From Progne subis subis (Eukaryota > Chordata > Aves > Passeriformes > Hirundinidae): a stretch of 64,000 bases of DNA. Positions 63,001-64,000 of this stretch are shown one piece after another (the stretch's first letter is position 1; the number at the start of each line of letters is the position of its first letter). The stretch covers positions 310,001 to 374,000 of the forward strand of contig JAKJHU010000083.1 of NCBI GenBank assembly GCA_022316685.1. Direction: 5' to 3'. The position numbers and the translations under genes are program-made. The notes beneath the pieces are model-generated. The model saw nothing but the letters and a program-made list of their open reading frames with translations, ran no database searches and was not told where the DNA came from.

Positions 63001-64000
63001 CTGCTCTACAGAAGGTTTGAATTACCAGGTCACCAGCATAGCTTTGAATATTTTTTTTATTATTATTTTCTGCAGACAAGTTCACTAGGCAGCAGGAGGT
63101 GAAATTAATGAGACCAGCTTATTTTCCTCCTGCCACCGGAGTCTGAAAAAGAAGGATTTAGGTCAGTCCTGCTCAAAGGGTGGGAGGATGTGTGGAGGGC
63201 CCTGTCCCCTTCCCTGCATGGTCAACTCTGCTCCTGCTGATGTGTGATTGAGGAGTGCCCCTTTAATGGCAGGTGTGCTTTGCACAGGCACTTCCAACTT
63301 CTAAGCTCTTTATCCCAGTTTATTAATAGAAGTAATCAAAAGTATGGCCAGTGGTGCGTTCACCCCATGGTGGTGATGTGCACGCTGCTCAGTGGTGGGT
63401 TGGTGTTGTGCAGATGTGTAACACAAGCAGCCCAGATTGTCTCTGCCCACGCAGGCTCAACTTCCCCACTGAGGCACCTGGTCAGCAGCCAGACCCGACC
63501 TCTGGGCTGGGGGATCCTGCTGAGCCCTGGCTGATCCAGCCCCTTTGGGGTACAGGCTGGAGCTGCAGCTGATCCGAGAGGCTGCATGTTTATTATGAAG
63601 CAGTGCTCCACCAAGAAGCCAGTGGAATTATTGACTGTTTAATTGATTCACTAATAAACAGCACTGGTACTAATTTCCAGTTAGAGCATTTTGCACACTT
63701 AGTATTCTAAAGCTCGTAATTATTACTGCTAAATCTGACAAATGGCACCGCTTCTGAATGGCAGCTCTGTCACCCCTCCCTCCCATGGCACTGTGTTAGT
63801 GTGCAAGTCCACCCCATTTTGCCCTCCCGCAGCAAGTCTTTTGTCCACAGACCAGGTGGAGAGTCCAGCAAGTTGTCTGGGGCAGTCCCTGGGGGGTTCA
63901 GTCTGTTTCTTGGGGTCATGGCTGTCTGTAGGTGCCCCTGCTCCTACAACAGGAAGGTTGACCCTCCTTTGTTCTCCATCTTACACCTTTTTCTCCATTT
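57054..64000. other. Region without recognised genes
   Basis: Only short frames, none resembling a known protein. Noted items: a 58-residue frame with a signal-peptide-like start at 60513-60689, and an AT-rich patch near 63600-63740. It probably belongs to an intron of the gene beginning near 50.6 kb or to intergenic DNA. Confidence 0.4.

Overview
The window is vertebrate and almost certainly avian. Evidence: several CR1 LINE 3' ends ending in the bird-type ATTCTATG tail, GC-rich genes with very short introns as on a microchromosome, and the gene order BSN, APEH, MST1, which matches human 3p21.31. It carries the 3' part of BSN (+), two tandem APEH-family genes (+), a complete MST1 (-) and the CpG-island start of a further + strand gene that I cannot identify (RNF123 is expected by human synteny, but no RNF123 exon is visible).

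Layout. 1-19352: no coding exon seen; probably a BSN intron, with CR1 fragments, poly-A/T tracts and AT-rich TAATTA-containing patches. 19353-32305: seven BSN coding exons, from the end of the second Piccolo/Bassoon zinc finger to the stop codon (about 3,406 residues). 32306-about 35230: BSN 3' UTR, apparently spliced, with a 160-bp pyrimidine tract, a Pumilio site and a poly(A) signal. 35231-35930: degenerate tandem repeats, then a GC-rich APEH promoter. 35931-40578: APEH copy 1, 22 exons. 40887-45270: second APEH-family gene, 22 exons with the same phases. 45490-49982 (minus): MST1, 18 exons, tail-to-tail with the second APEH. About 50000-51450: CpG island between MST1 and a + strand first exon. 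51450-64000: mostly non-coding, with one weak + exon candidate and one good-looking minus-strand terminal exon candidate (56877-57053).

Two points stand out. First, the second APEH gene has an intact reconstructed frame and keeps the Ser/Asp/His triad, but has a changed nucleophile elbow and a strongly diverged N-terminal half: a candidate bird paralogue with new specificity. Second, three otherwise well-conserved genes each have one-base frame breaks in G or C runs (two in BSN, one in APEH copy 1, one in MST1). The two in BSN are opposite in sign and cancel. Together they point to homopolymer errors in the assembly rather than loss of three genes.

Functionally, BSN is a presynaptic active-zone scaffold, APEH removes N-acylated residues from peptides, and MST1 is a secreted kringle/pseudo-protease ligand of the RON receptor. 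They are neighbours by old synteny, not by a shared pathway. Exon borders come from GT-AG sites, reading frame and remembered family sequences; no alignment was run.
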